A stretch of DNA of 64,000 bases from SSF26 sp037443945 (lineage in GTDB: Bacteria > Chloroflexota > Anaerolineae > J102). This document shows positions 52,946 to 60,970 of the stretch, piece by piece. The number at the start of each line of letters is the position of its first letter. Within the stretch, counting starts at the first letter, position 1. The stretch lies in assembly GCA_037443945.1 (NCBI GenBank), contig JBBINH010000001.1:62001-126000 (forward strand). Direction: 5' to 3'. A program made the translations under genes and the position numbers. The notes below the pieces were generated by a model. That model was not told the DNA's origin and made no database searches. It worked only from the letters and a program-made list of their open reading frames with translations.

Positions 52946-53911
52946 TCACACGGCAACCGGATTCAAGAGCATCTCGCGCACATGGGCTAGCGTACCGGCC
53001 GAGCGCAGCTTCTGCGATTTATGGACGATGAAATCGGCATAGGCTTTCATGAAGGCTTCGCCGGGTTTACGAAAGTCGAAATTCTCCGGACGGTCACGAA
53101 AATGTTCGCGGTGGACACGGGTCCATACCAAGCGTCCATCGGTATCGATATTGACCTTGGTCACCCCCAGCGGAATGGCGCGGGCAAATTCGTCTTCATC
53201 CACGCCACGGGCCGAGGGGTCGAGCTTGCCGCCGGCGGCATTGATGCGCTCGACTTCCTCGCGCGGCACCGAACTCGAGCCGTGCATGACCAGAGGAAAG
53301 CCCGGCAGCCGTTGCTGGATGGCGGCAATACGGTCGAAATGGAGGCGCTGTTCGCCTTTGAACTTATAGGCCCCGTGGCTGGTACCGATGGCAACGGCCA
53401 GGCTATCGCAGCCGGTCAATGTGACGAACTCCTTGGCCTCGTCGGGATCGGTGAGACGGGCGTGTTTCTCGTCCACGGCCACATGCTCTTCCACGCCGCC
53501 CAACATGCCCAACTCGGCCTCCACACTCACCCCGCGGGCATGGGCGCGTTCGACGACTCGGCGGGTGATGGCCACGTTCTCGGCAAACGGTTCGTGGGAA
53601 GCATCGATCATCACCGAGGAATAAAAGCCCGAGTCGATGCATTCATAGCAGGTCTGCTCGTCGCCGTGGTCGAGGTGTACGGCGTAAATGGCTTCGGGGA
53701 ACATCTCGTCGCAAGCCCGGATGATGGCCTCCAACATCCGCACGCCGGCATACTTGCGGGCACCTTTGGAAATCTGGATGATGAACGGTGCCTGCGCTTG
53801 GATGTGCCCGCGGAAAAGGCCAAGGGCTTGCTCCATGTTGTTGATGTTGTAGGCGCCGATAGCAAAACGTCCATAAGCAATGCGGAACAAAGCAGCCGTT
53901 GTAACAATCAT
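52946..53911 (-). CDS. fba: Class II fructose-bisphosphate aldolase
   Basis: 321 aa. FAIGAYNINNMEQALGLF, AVHLDHGDEQTC (Asp/His zinc site), VEAELGMLGGVEE, AVAIGTSHGAYKF (zinc His), LVMHGSSSVPREEV and GVTKVNIDTDGR are the class II landmarks. It condenses triose phosphates, and in the Calvin cycle probably also erythrose 4-phosphate with DHAP. First gene of the cluster, behind a GGAGGTG ribosome site. No -35/-10 pair in the 190 nt upstream is convincing. Confidence 0.95.
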   Translation of the reverse strand: MIVTTAALFRIAYGRFAIGAYNINNMEQALGLFRGHIQAQAPFIIQISKGARKYAGVRMLEAIIRACDEMFPEAIYAVHLDHGDEQTCYECIDSGFYSSVMIDASHEPFAENVAITRRVVERAHARGVSVEAELGMLGGVEEHVAVDEKHARLTDPDEAKEFVTLTGCDSLAVAIGTSHGAYKFKGEQRLHFDRIAAIQQRLPGFPLVMHGSSSVPREEVERINAAGGKLDPSARGVDEDEFARAIPLGVTKVNIDTDGRLVWTRVHREHFRDRPENFDFRKPGEAFMKAYADFIVHKSQKLRSAGTLAHVREMLLNPVAV

Positions 53912-54260
53912 AGGGACACCTCCGACAAAAAAGGCGGCCGGGCTACCAGGATGTCCGGATAAGCGGCCCTTTTGGCACCTATTGCCGCCAAGAGCGTTCG
54001 TGAATATTAGAACAATTACTCGCTTCCTAGCATAACCCTATCCTGCTCCCCCGAAAACCCCCGATGGGGTCAATTCCTTATTATCGTTTGGAGGTGGCAT
54101 GACTACCCAATCGGGTAGGTCCCTCCTGCCCCCGCGCGACCGAGGATACGCCCGCCGTTCCTCTGCGGGGGCAGGAGGGGGGCGATTCCGCCCCCAGCCA
54201 TTTTCATCGTTCCCTACCGGGCCAGGACGCCCATTGGGAAGACCCTATGGGTCTCTGGGA
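53912..54260. other. Gap between the two-component genes and the Calvin cluster
   Basis: 349 nt. The left half (53912-54098) must hold the cluster promoter if it has its own; it has an AT-rich spot (54001-54030) with the near-symmetric TAATTGTTCTAATATT on the minus strand, which may bind a regulator. The right half carries the hairpin series listed separately. A plus-strand frame at 54099 with a good ribosome site runs through the hairpins into the regulator gene and is not credible. Confidence 0.55.
54103..54195 (-). terminator. Three consecutive hairpins, terminator or insulator
   Basis: CTACCC-AATC-GGGTAG (54103-54118); a perfect 15-bp arm pair CCCTCCTGCCCCCGC / GCGGGGGCAGGAGGG (54121-54135 with 54165-54179); and GGGGGCG-ATTC-CGCCCCC (54178-54195). 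They lie 65 nt after the regulator stop and so could end the upstream six-gene transcript. None has a clear U-tract. Confidence 0.5.
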
Positions 54261-54881
54261 TCAGCGACGGCGGTATTTGAGGGCGGCTTCGGTGCGGTTG
54301 CTCACCCCTAATTTGGCGTAGATGTTGCGCAGGTGAAACTTGACGGTGTTTTCGCTCAGGTGCAGACGGGCCCCGATTTGGGCGTTGCTCAGGCCCTCGG
54401 CGAGGAGTTCCAGGATTTTTTCTTCGCGTTCGGTCAAGGTATCCCGATCGGCCACGCCGGTACCGGCGAGCCAACGGCGGGCAGCCTGAGGAAAGACGAG
54501 CTGACCGGCCGCGATCTGCCGAATGGCCGTAAGGGTGTGTTGGGGAGACTCCGTCTTCAAGGCAAAACCATCGGCCCCGGCGGCGATGGCCGTTCGTAGC
54601 GAATCGGCATCACCGAAGGCGCTGAGCACCAACACCCGCACCGGCCACTCGCGGGCACGAATATGGCGGAGACAGGTCGCCCCATCCATATAGGGCATTT
54701 GCAGGTCCATGACGACCACATCCGGCTGAAAGCGCTCGATGGCTTCGAGCAAGCGTTCGCCATCGGTGGCCGTGGCAACCACGTGCAGGTCGGGTTGGGC
54801 GGTCAAGAGCGCAATTAATCCCTCCAACACCAGGGCATGATCATCGGCCAAGACCAAACGTACCGGTCGTTTCTCATTCAT
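54261..54881 (-). CDS. NarL/FixJ-family response regulator
   Basis: 206 aa. Receiver domain: ADDH acidic pair, phospho-acceptor D59 (VVVMDLQMP), Ser-Ala at VLVLSAFG and Lys at GFALKTE. A C-terminal LuxR-type HTH (LTEREEKILELLAEGLSNAQIGARLHL) completes a DNA-binding regulator. The start overlaps the kinase stop by 8 nt. Its targets are unknown; the Calvin cluster next door on the same strand is an obvious candidate. Confidence 0.93.
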   Translation of the reverse strand: MNEKRPVRLVLADDHALVLEGLIALLTAQPDLHVVATATDGERLLEAIERFQPDVVVMDLQMPYMDGATCLRHIRAREWPVRVLVLSAFGDADSLRTAIAAGADGFALKTESPQHTLTAIRQIAAGQLVFPQAARRWLAGTGVADRDTLTEREEKILELLAEGLSNAQIGARLHLSENTVKFHLRNIYAKLGVSNRTEAALKYRRR

Positions 54882-55554
54882 GGAACGGTACTTCTACGTA
54901 GACACAGGTTCCCCGGCCGGGGTAACTCTCCAACCAAAACTCACCGTTGACCAGCTCGGCCCGTTCGCGCATGCCGCGCAAGCCGATGTGTTCGCTGCGT
55001 TCGGTGGCGTGCTCACCGGTCAAGGGCGGCGGGATGAAACCCCGCCCTTGGTCGCGGACTTCCAGCCGCAACCGCCCGCCTTGCCAACGGAGAGAGACTT
55101 CGGCTTCCTGGACCCCGGCATGGCGATACACATTGGCCAAAGCCTCCTGGGTAATGCGGTAGAGGGCGATTTTGATCGGAAATGCTACCGCAACCGGGAT
55201 GGGTTCTATCGTCAGATGGATTTTGAGTCCGGTGAGGGCTTCGATCTGGACGATGAGGCCTTCGAGGATTTCGCTCAACTCGCGTTGGGTAAATTCAGGG
55301 GCCCGAAAGGTGCTCAACAGATGCCGGATGTCGTCAAGCGCGTTTTCGAGCAGGCTTGTGCTCCGTTCCAGGGAAGCGAAGATGTCGGGCTCTGTTTCGC
55401 GAGCGTCCTCAAGCCGGGTGCGCAGCCAGGAAAGCTGGCTGAGGGCGGCAAACACCTTTTGCACCGGCCCATCGTGGATGTCGAGGATGAGCCGTTGCAG
55501 TTCCTCTTCGGTAACGGCCAACAATCGTCGAGCCGCTCGCTCGCGATCGGGCAT
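54874..55554 (-). CDS. Sensor-less NarX/DegS-type histidine kinase
   Basis: 226 aa from the ATG at 55554; a longer frame would run into the ATPase gene. It starts at once with the HisKA_3 dimerisation helix (LQRLILDIHDGPVQKVFAALSQL, His27), then the HATPase with ITQEALANVYRHAG, VRDQGRGF and GLRGMRERAELVNG. There is no membrane helix and no PAS, GAF or HAMP region, so its input must come from another protein. It begins 14 nt after the ArsA-like gene, whose product is the natural candidate for that input. Confidence 0.9.
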   Translation of the reverse strand: MPDRERAARRLLAVTEEELQRLILDIHDGPVQKVFAALSQLSWLRTRLEDARETEPDIFASLERSTSLLENALDDIRHLLSTFRAPEFTQRELSEILEGLIVQIEALTGLKIHLTIEPIPVAVAFPIKIALYRITQEALANVYRHAGVQEAEVSLRWQGGRLRLEVRDQGRGFIPPPLTGEHATERSEHIGLRGMRERAELVNGEFWLESYPGRGTCVYVEVPFHE

Positions 55555-55568
55555 GAGGCACCGCCTTC

Positions 55569-56564
55569 TCAGAAGGCGCCGAACAGATCGGCGGCCGTGC
55601 GTTGCAACATCGGTACCCCGCGTACTTCGGTTTCGTACAACGGGACGATCGAGCGCACCATGCCGTCGAATTTGGCGCGAATATCCTCCATGTAGCGGTC
55701 TTGCATTTCCACACGATTGCGCACAAAATCCGGCGCGTCGCTCCCGATTTGGGTCCGATCGATCAACATGTTGACAATGACGCCGCCGACGGGAATGCCG
55801 AAATCGTGGAACCACCCGATAAAACGGGTGATCACGGCAATGGGCAACGCCTCGGCCAGGGTGACGAAGAAAAATGCCGTCCGCTCGGTGTTGGTGAGCA
55901 ACTGCCGGGCTTTGGCCATGCGGTCGCGGAATTCGACCAGATAATCCATCAGTGGATCGGCCTCCTTCTTCTTGGTGAAGGACAGCATTTCCCGCAGCGT
56001 GCGCGCTTCTTCCCGGCTTTTCAACATCTTGTTAACCCATAGGGAATACACCTTGGACATCCCCAAAAGACGGCGAGCGTTGGCCGTCGGCGCCGTATCG
56101 AATACGTAGACGTCGTATTCATCGCGAAACATCAAATCGATCATGTTCTCGAACATTGCCGATTCTTCAAAAGCCGGATTCATTGTTGCCGATTCGACAA
56201 AATCATCAGCTTTTGTGGAAATATCGGCAAATTTGAGAAACCATTGAATTTTATCGCGTATCTCCTGTTTCGAGCGTTCGATCGTGTCTTTGGTGTCGAT
56301 TTCGTAACCCCACAAATTGGGCGCACCCTCGACGGGGGTGGGTTTGCCGAAGACATTCTGGCCCAGCAGGCCGCTGAGGCTGTGGACGGGATTGGTCGAG
56401 GCGAGGATCACCCGACGTCCCTGGCCGGCCAACCACAGGGCCGTGGCGCCGGCCATGACCGTCTTGCCGACGCCGCCTTTGCCTCCGAAAAACACATAAC
56501 GCAACTGCGGGTGTGTTTGCAAGTACGCCCGCATCGAGGTCTCGATCAGGTTCTCGTATGCCAT
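55569..56564 (-). CDS. ArsA/Get3-like ATPase, copy A (cysteine-free)
   Basis: 331 aa single-domain SIMIBI ATPase. Deviant Walker A FFGGKGGVGKT (residues 27-35), ASTNPVHSLSGLLG (the family's STDPAHNLSD with Asp to Asn) and VFDTAPTANARRLL (switch II, normally DTAPTGHTLR). There is not one cysteine in the protein, so neither the metalloid site of ArsA nor the Get3 zinc CxxC can form. A helical insert (residues about 175-225, Lys/Glu-rich) sits where Get3 holds its client-binding helices. It is 9 nt after copy B and 14 nt before the kinase. Confidence 0.85.
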   Translation of the reverse strand: MAYENLIETSMRAYLQTHPQLRYVFFGGKGGVGKTVMAGATALWLAGQGRRVILASTNPVHSLSGLLGQNVFGKPTPVEGAPNLWGYEIDTKDTIERSKQEIRDKIQWFLKFADISTKADDFVESATMNPAFEESAMFENMIDLMFRDEYDVYVFDTAPTANARRLLGMSKVYSLWVNKMLKSREEARTLREMLSFTKKKEADPLMDYLVEFRDRMAKARQLLTNTERTAFFFVTLAEALPIAVITRFIGWFHDFGIPVGGVIVNMLIDRTQIGSDAPDFVRNRVEMQDRYMEDIRAKFDGMVRSIVPLYETEVRGVPMLQRTAADLFGAF

Positions 56565-56573
56565 GGTTGCCTC

Positions 56574-57548
56574 CTAATCGCCATACATGATGCCGGCCAG
56601 ACGCTCGATCATGGCCAATCCGGTGACATCCCGCTCCAGTTCGGGGACCTGCGCCACAACCTGGGCGCCGAAGAGCCGATCAATTTCCCGCAGATAGCGA
56701 TCCTGCATCTCAATGCGATGGCGCAGGTAAGGCGGGATATTTTGGGACAGCAGGTCGCGCGGCACGACGCGATTGACGACATAGCCTGAGATGGGCACAT
56801 CGAATTTAGCGAACAATTCGGCCGCCTTACGCGTATCGATCAGAATCATCTCTTCGGGCACCAAAACAAAGAAGAACGCTGTTTTCTGTTTATCGGTCAG
56901 AATACGCGAAGATGTGTTGATGCGTTTGCGGATATATTGCAATTCGTTCAAAATTTTGTCTTCTTCCGTCTCTTTTTCGCGTTTTAGACGCGCAACCATT
57001 TCTTCGTATTCTCGCATTTCTTCGCGCAGTTTTGTGATCTTTGTGATCCATTCATCATAAACCTTGGCCATACTCAGGTAGTAAAGGGCATGGCCAAGAG
57101 GTACCAAATCATAAATGTAATAGTCATAACTGCCTTCCACAACGATGTCAACCACCGCATCGAAGATGGCGCTTTCTTCCATGGCCGGTTCGGCCGAGGC
57201 TGCTTGGATATATTGCTCGATCTCGTCCGGTACCCGGTCAAATCCATACATATCCAGGATTTTTTGGCGGATTTCTTGTTGATAAGCCTTGATGTGCTGA
57301 TCCGCATCAATCTCCTGGGCCCAAAGATTGGACATGATTTGGACCGGACCCTTGCCGAAAATATCCCGTTGAAAGATATCGGACAAACTGGCCTGTGGGT
57401 CCACCGAAAACACAAGGACCTTGTGACCCTGACTGGCCAGCCAGTAAGCCGTGGCGGCCGAAAACGTTGTCTTCCCCAGACCGCCTTTGCCACCGAACAT
57501 GATGTAGCGGCGTTCCGGGTGTTGGGCAAAGACCTGGCGTAAGGACAT
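56574..57548 (-). CDS. ArsA/Get3-like ATPase, copy B (cysteine-free, altered switch)
   Basis: 324 aa paralogue of the next gene. Walker A MFGGKGGLGKTT (residues 19-27) and SVDPQASLSDIF are near canonical, but the switch region reads YDLVPLGHALYYL, where DTAP has become DLVP. A long charged coiled-coil (LREEMREYEEMVARLKREKE) fills the client-helix position. No cysteine. The shared ending (RHRIEMQDRYL...V..LE..V.G..M..R) matches copy A, so the two may form a heterodimer with one modified active site. Start 14 nt after the small protein gene. Base composition is more AT-rich than neighbouring DNA. Confidence 0.85.
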   Translation of the reverse strand: MSLRQVFAQHPERRYIMFGGKGGLGKTTFSAATAYWLASQGHKVLVFSVDPQASLSDIFQRDIFGKGPVQIMSNLWAQEIDADQHIKAYQQEIRQKILDMYGFDRVPDEIEQYIQAASAEPAMEESAIFDAVVDIVVEGSYDYYIYDLVPLGHALYYLSMAKVYDEWITKITKLREEMREYEEMVARLKREKETEEDKILNELQYIRKRINTSSRILTDKQKTAFFFVLVPEEMILIDTRKAAELFAKFDVPISGYVVNRVVPRDLLSQNIPPYLRHRIEMQDRYLREIDRLFGAQVVAQVPELERDVTGLAMIERLAGIMYGD

Positions 57549-57562
57549 GAGAAACCGCTCCT

Positions 57563-57841
57563 TTAGAACATGGCATCCGAAACGTCTTTTTCCCGCAAAA
57601 GCCGGCGCTTCCAGGTGGCGATCTGCGGCACAACGTAGGGTAGCAGGCGCAAGCTGTAGTAGGGTGGGAGAATGGGAATACCGATCATATCCCCCATGGT
57701 GATGAGAATGAAGAGATGTTCCATGCTGGCGCGTGTGCGCAGAGCATAGCGGCTCATGTCATGGGACGCCATGCCGTAGAGTATTTCCTGAAGATTCTGC
57801 CAAAAGCTTTTCTTTTTTGGCATTGTCGTCGATTCACTCAT
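57563..57841 (-). CDS. Small membrane-associated protein, paralogue 1 of the ArsA-like unit
   Basis: 92 aa from the ATG at 57841 (GAGAGG upstream). A basic N-terminus and amphipathic helix (KKKSFWQNLQEILYGM) precede a hydrophobic stretch HLFILITMGDMIGIPILPPYY (cut here) and then SLRLLPYVVPQIATWKRRLLRE. The segment GDMIGIPILPPYYSLRLLPY is shared almost exactly with the adjacent paralogue. It has no cysteine. I recognise no family. One or two short membrane helices near the C-terminus make it look like a possible client of the ATPases. Confidence 0.75.
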   Translation of the reverse strand: MSESTTMPKKKSFWQNLQEILYGMASHDMSRYALRTRASMEHLFILITMGDMIGIPILPPYYSLRLLPYVVPQIATWKRRLLREKDVSDAMF

Positions 57842-57866
57842 GATGTTACCTCTCCAAAAGCGATGC

Positions 57867-58160
57867 TTATAATCCCTCCAGGTGATAGTCGTGTTCGTCG
57901 CTAAACTCGCGTTCACGCAAAACACGACGCTTCCATGGAGTTATGTAAGGAATAATGTAGGGTAATAGCCGCAAACTGTAATAAGGTGGTAAAATCGGTA
58001 ATCCAAGCATGTCGCCGGCAATTGCCAACATGAAGAGGTTTTCCTGGCTGGCGCGCATTTCGTTGATGTGGTTGACGAATTCTACCGCCGTCATCCCGTA
58101 GATGAACTCGCGTACGGCCTGCCAGAAGCCTCGCTTGCGGGGTTGAGGCAACGCGTCCAT
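57867..58160 (-). CDS. Small membrane-associated protein, paralogue 2 of the ArsA-like unit
   Basis: 97 aa from the ATG at 58160. The layout matches paralogue 1: basic start, FWQAVREFIYGM helix, an NLFMLAIAGDMLGLPILPPY hydrophobic part, SLRLLPYIIPYITPWKRRVL and a charged tail. First gene of the six-gene unit, 25 nt before paralogue 1. The -10 box TATTAT (58172-58167) ends 6 nt before the ATG, implying a leaderless mRNA; the in-frame ATG at 58178 lies upstream of that box and is unlikely. Confidence 0.75.
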   Translation of the reverse strand: MDALPQPRKRGFWQAVREFIYGMTAVEFVNHINEMRASQENLFMLAIAGDMLGLPILPPYYSLRLLPYIIPYITPWKRRVLREREFSDEHDYHLEGL

Positions 58161-58166
58161 TGCCCT

Positions 58167-58172
58167 ATAATA
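58167..58172 (-). promoter_or_regulatory. -10 box for the ArsA-like unit, leaderless start likely
   Basis: TATTAT on the minus strand, 6 nt before the ATG at 58160. The -35 region (ATCGCA at a 17-nt spacing) is poor, so activation by a regulator would be needed. Confidence 0.4.
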
Positions 58173-58209
58173 CCACATCTATCGGCTCATGCGATGAGGA
58201 GCAAGGTTT

Positions 58210-58857
58210 ATGAATGCGCAAGCTATCGTCATTATCGCCGTTATCATTTTCATGGGTTGGTTTGCGCTGGGGATGGTCTACAATTTGCGCCGCGGGGATC
58301 GCCTGCTCAAGTGGATGCAGGGAGGGCTGCCGCTGGTGGGCCAACGCACGACCTTTCGTTGGTTGGGGACATCGGTGGCGGAATTGGGCATCGCCCGTGC
58401 CAAGCGGCCGTTGCAACGGCTCGATATTCTGCTCGTCTTCAAGCCGCGCGACGTGTTTTGGATGACCTTGTTGGCCCTGGCACAGGGTCGTGACGATGTC
58501 CTTATTTTCCGCGCCCATCTCAGCACACCGCCGCTGGTGGACCTGGAATGGGCCGATCCCAAGACCTGGAGCGGTCGCGCCGCCCTGAAACGGGTTGCCG
58601 CACGGGGGTGGGAAGCTACCGATTACCACGGCCTGCAGCTGATGGCGCCGAAGGGCATGCTCGGGTTGGCCACCGCCACACTCGACCGCCTGGCCGGACC
58701 GATGCAGGCTTTTGCTCCCCGCTATGTGCGCTTCGGCCTGTATAAGAGTGCGCCGAATCTGGAAATCCATGTTCCCTTTCCCAATCCCCAGCGCGATGAC
58801 GCCCGCGCCTATTTCCAATGCCTGCAAGACCTGGCCGGGGCCATCGGCCAACGCTGA
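58210..58857 (+). CDS. Hypothetical single-helix membrane protein
   Basis: 215 aa. An N-terminal helix (IVIIAVIIFMGWFALGMVY) is followed by a cytosolic domain with conserved-looking RRGDRLLKWMQGGLPLVG and TTFRWLGTSVAELGIARAK. It contains PLQRLDILLVFKPRDV and a C-terminal LEIHVPFPN. I recognise no named family. It is divergent from the ArsA-like unit, with 49 nt between the two starts, so they share a control region. Confidence 0.65.
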   Translation: MNAQAIVIIAVIIFMGWFALGMVYNLRRGDRLLKWMQGGLPLVGQRTTFRWLGTSVAELGIARAKRPLQRLDILLVFKPRDVFWMTLLALAQGRDDVLIFRAHLSTPPLVDLEWADPKTWSGRAALKRVAARGWEATDYHGLQLMAPKGMLGLATATLDRLAGPMQAFAPRYVRFGLYKSAPNLEIHVPFPNPQRDDARAYFQCLQDLAGAIGQR

Positions 58858-58882
58858 ATCCGGCCTGAACGCCGAAAGGGAG

Positions 58883-58910
58883 GAGGGAGGCGCCGGACGA
58901 CGCCTCCCTC
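58883..58910. terminator. Bidirectional terminator between hypothetical gene and cstA
   Basis: Perfect 10-bp stem (GAGGGAGGCG / CGCCTCCCTC) with an 8-nt loop between the two convergent genes. Confidence 0.65.
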
Positions 58911-58931
58911 GCCATGTCCCCGGCCATGCTT

Positions 58932-60818
58932 CTAGCGGGCACCCGCCGGTGCGGCCTGGGGTTTGCCGGTTTCGCCGTAGCGCCGATAGGCCCGATAGCC
59001 ATCGTAGCCGATGACGAGCGCCGTCAAGAAGAGCAGCAGGGCAATGATGATCATCGCCCAGGCACCTACCGCGGCCGAGCCGCCACGAGGCACGATGGTC
59101 ACAAAGAGATTCCGGGCCGTGACCAGAGTGGCGGCCAGAGTCGTAATGTACATGAACAGCATCGGCCACAGGGCATAGGCCGGATTGCGGCGCTGCTCGC
59201 GCAGCCACACGGTCACGATCAGCAGGCTCAGGGCGGCCATGAGTTGGTTGGCCGAGCCGAACAACTGCCACAGGTACACCCACGTCCCCGTCAGCACCAG
59301 CAGCATCGTCAGCAGCATGGAGGTGATGGTGGAGACGTGCATGTTTTTGATCGCCGGCACCACCTCGCCCACCCATTCCGAGAGCGTGACCCGCATGACC
59401 CGGAAGATGAGCTGGGTGACGGTGAGGACGATCACCATGAAGGCACCGAAGCCCAGGGCCGTGCCGTAGAGCCGGAAGCCTTCGCCGAAGATGACGCTCA
59501 GCAGGCTGCCCACGCCCGCGGCGAAGCGTCCGGCGCCACCGCCTGTGCCGCTGATGGAGACGGCGACCAGGGCCAGGAGGGCCAGGGTATTCTCCGAGAA
59601 CATACCGCCGCCGCCCACCGGAAGCGCATCGGTTTCATACTCCAACTGCCGGGCCGTGCCGATCGAGCCAAACAGGGCGTGCCAGCCGGAAATGGAGCCG
59701 CAGGCAATGGTGACGAAGAGCATCGGCCACAGGGGCTGCCAGGGCTTACCGGCCTGGGGCAACCACGGCACGGGTTTGACCGCCTCCAGGGTGAAGACAC
59801 CCACTTCGGGTTTGAGGAAGGGGGCCAACACGGCGCCGAGCGCACCCAGCACAATGGTCAACAAGGTCACCCAGAAGCCGATGTAGTTGACCGGTTGGGC
59901 AAAGCGCCAGATGGGCAGCGTGGCCGCCAGATAGGAGAAGACGAGCAGGAACAAGGCCCAGAAGAGATAAGAAGGCATGGTCTTGATCTCGCCCGTCTCG
60001 GCGTTGTAGAGGGCCGTGGTGGGGCGCTTGCCGTCCGGACCGGGCGCCGGCACGCGCGGGTCGGCGTTGGTCGGATCGGTCACGACCATGACGGCGTTGC
60101 CGCCCGTCAGGCCATCTATCCCTTTGTTGAGGGCCAGGATCGCCGAGCTAATAGGGCCTTTGGTGAAGTCGATCTTGCCCTCCGGCGTAGCCGTACCCAG
60201 CGGTCCGATCAGCATGGCTCCCACGGTAACGGCCACGACGATGATCGTGACCACGATTAGGTCCATCTTCCAGCGGTAGAGCATCTGGCCGGCCAAAAAG
60301 CCCATCACGCCCAGGGCGATCAGCCCCAGCGGCACATCCGGTCGCGCCGCCATCAGAGAGGCCATGATGCCCATGAAGGCGCCGGCCACTAGGAGCAGGT
60401 AGAAGAAGATGAAGCTGAAGAGGATGGTCCGTGTGCGCGGGGCGATGAGCCGATGACTGATGGCGCTAAGGCTGTTGCCGTCGTTGCGTACGGCCACCAT
60501 GATGGCGCTGTAGTCGCTGGCCCAGCCGATGAACGAGACCCCGATCAGCAACCACAGCAACGCCGGCAACCAGCCCCACAGGTTGGCAGCCGTAATCGGC
60601 CCCACGATCGGCCCCGCCGCCGCAATCGACTTGAAGTGATAACCGTACAGAATGTTGCGGCTGGTCGGCATGAAGTCCACGCCATCCATGTACAACTTCG
60701 CCGGCGTTGCCCGTTTGGCGTCGGCCTGGATGACATCGCGATCAATGCGGCGGGCATAGAAATTGTACATGATGTAGATGACAATGGCACCGAGGATAAC
60801 GATCCAAAGAGTGTTCAT
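58932..60818 (-). CDS. cstA: Carbon starvation protein A (peptide/pyruvate transporter family)
   Basis: 628 aa with about 16 hydrophobic segments. Landmarks: an early YMDGVDFMPTSRNILYGYHF, then SIAAAGPIVGPITAANLWGWLPA, IMVAVRNDGNSLSAISHRLI, and WHALFGSIGTARQLEYETDALPVGG split by loops. The CstA family imports peptides or pyruvate when carbon is scarce. Ribosome site AGGAGG. It ends a minus-strand run beginning at panE. Confidence 0.92.
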   Translation of the reverse strand: MNTLWIVILGAIVIYIMYNFYARRIDRDVIQADAKRATPAKLYMDGVDFMPTSRNILYGYHFKSIAAAGPIVGPITAANLWGWLPALLWLLIGVSFIGWASDYSAIMVAVRNDGNSLSAISHRLIAPRTRTILFSFIFFYLLLVAGAFMGIMASLMAARPDVPLGLIALGVMGFLAGQMLYRWKMDLIVVTIIVVAVTVGAMLIGPLGTATPEGKIDFTKGPISSAILALNKGIDGLTGGNAVMVVTDPTNADPRVPAPGPDGKRPTTALYNAETGEIKTMPSYLFWALFLLVFSYLAATLPIWRFAQPVNYIGFWVTLLTIVLGALGAVLAPFLKPEVGVFTLEAVKPVPWLPQAGKPWQPLWPMLFVTIACGSISGWHALFGSIGTARQLEYETDALPVGGGGMFSENTLALLALVAVSISGTGGGAGRFAAGVGSLLSVIFGEGFRLYGTALGFGAFMVIVLTVTQLIFRVMRVTLSEWVGEVVPAIKNMHVSTITSMLLTMLLVLTGTWVYLWQLFGSANQLMAALSLLIVTVWLREQRRNPAYALWPMLFMYITTLAATLVTARNLFVTIVPRGGSAAVGAWAMIIIALLLFLTALVIGYDGYRAYRRYGETGKPQAAPAGAR

Positions 60819-60970
60819 CCTTGAACCTCCTAGACGAAAAGACCGTCACAAGGAACAAAAGCCGATGGCCGTCATGAATCCGGCACCTTCTCCTCAGGCC
60901 ATCCGATGGGGAAAAGAGCCTTCAGGTCAAGGAAACATGTCCGATCACGAACCCGGGCCTCACCTCCTTT

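Noticed and set aside
54099..54311. 70-codon plus-strand frame with a good ribosome site (GGAGGTGGC-ATG)
   Set aside because: It runs through the triple hairpins and into the antisense of the response regulator; the composition is that of random GC-rich DNA.
55569..57548. Arsenite-efflux ATPases (ArsA) for metal resistance
   Set aside because: Both proteins lack every cysteine, including those that bind arsenite, are single-domain, and have no arsB, arsR, arsC or arsD gene nearby.
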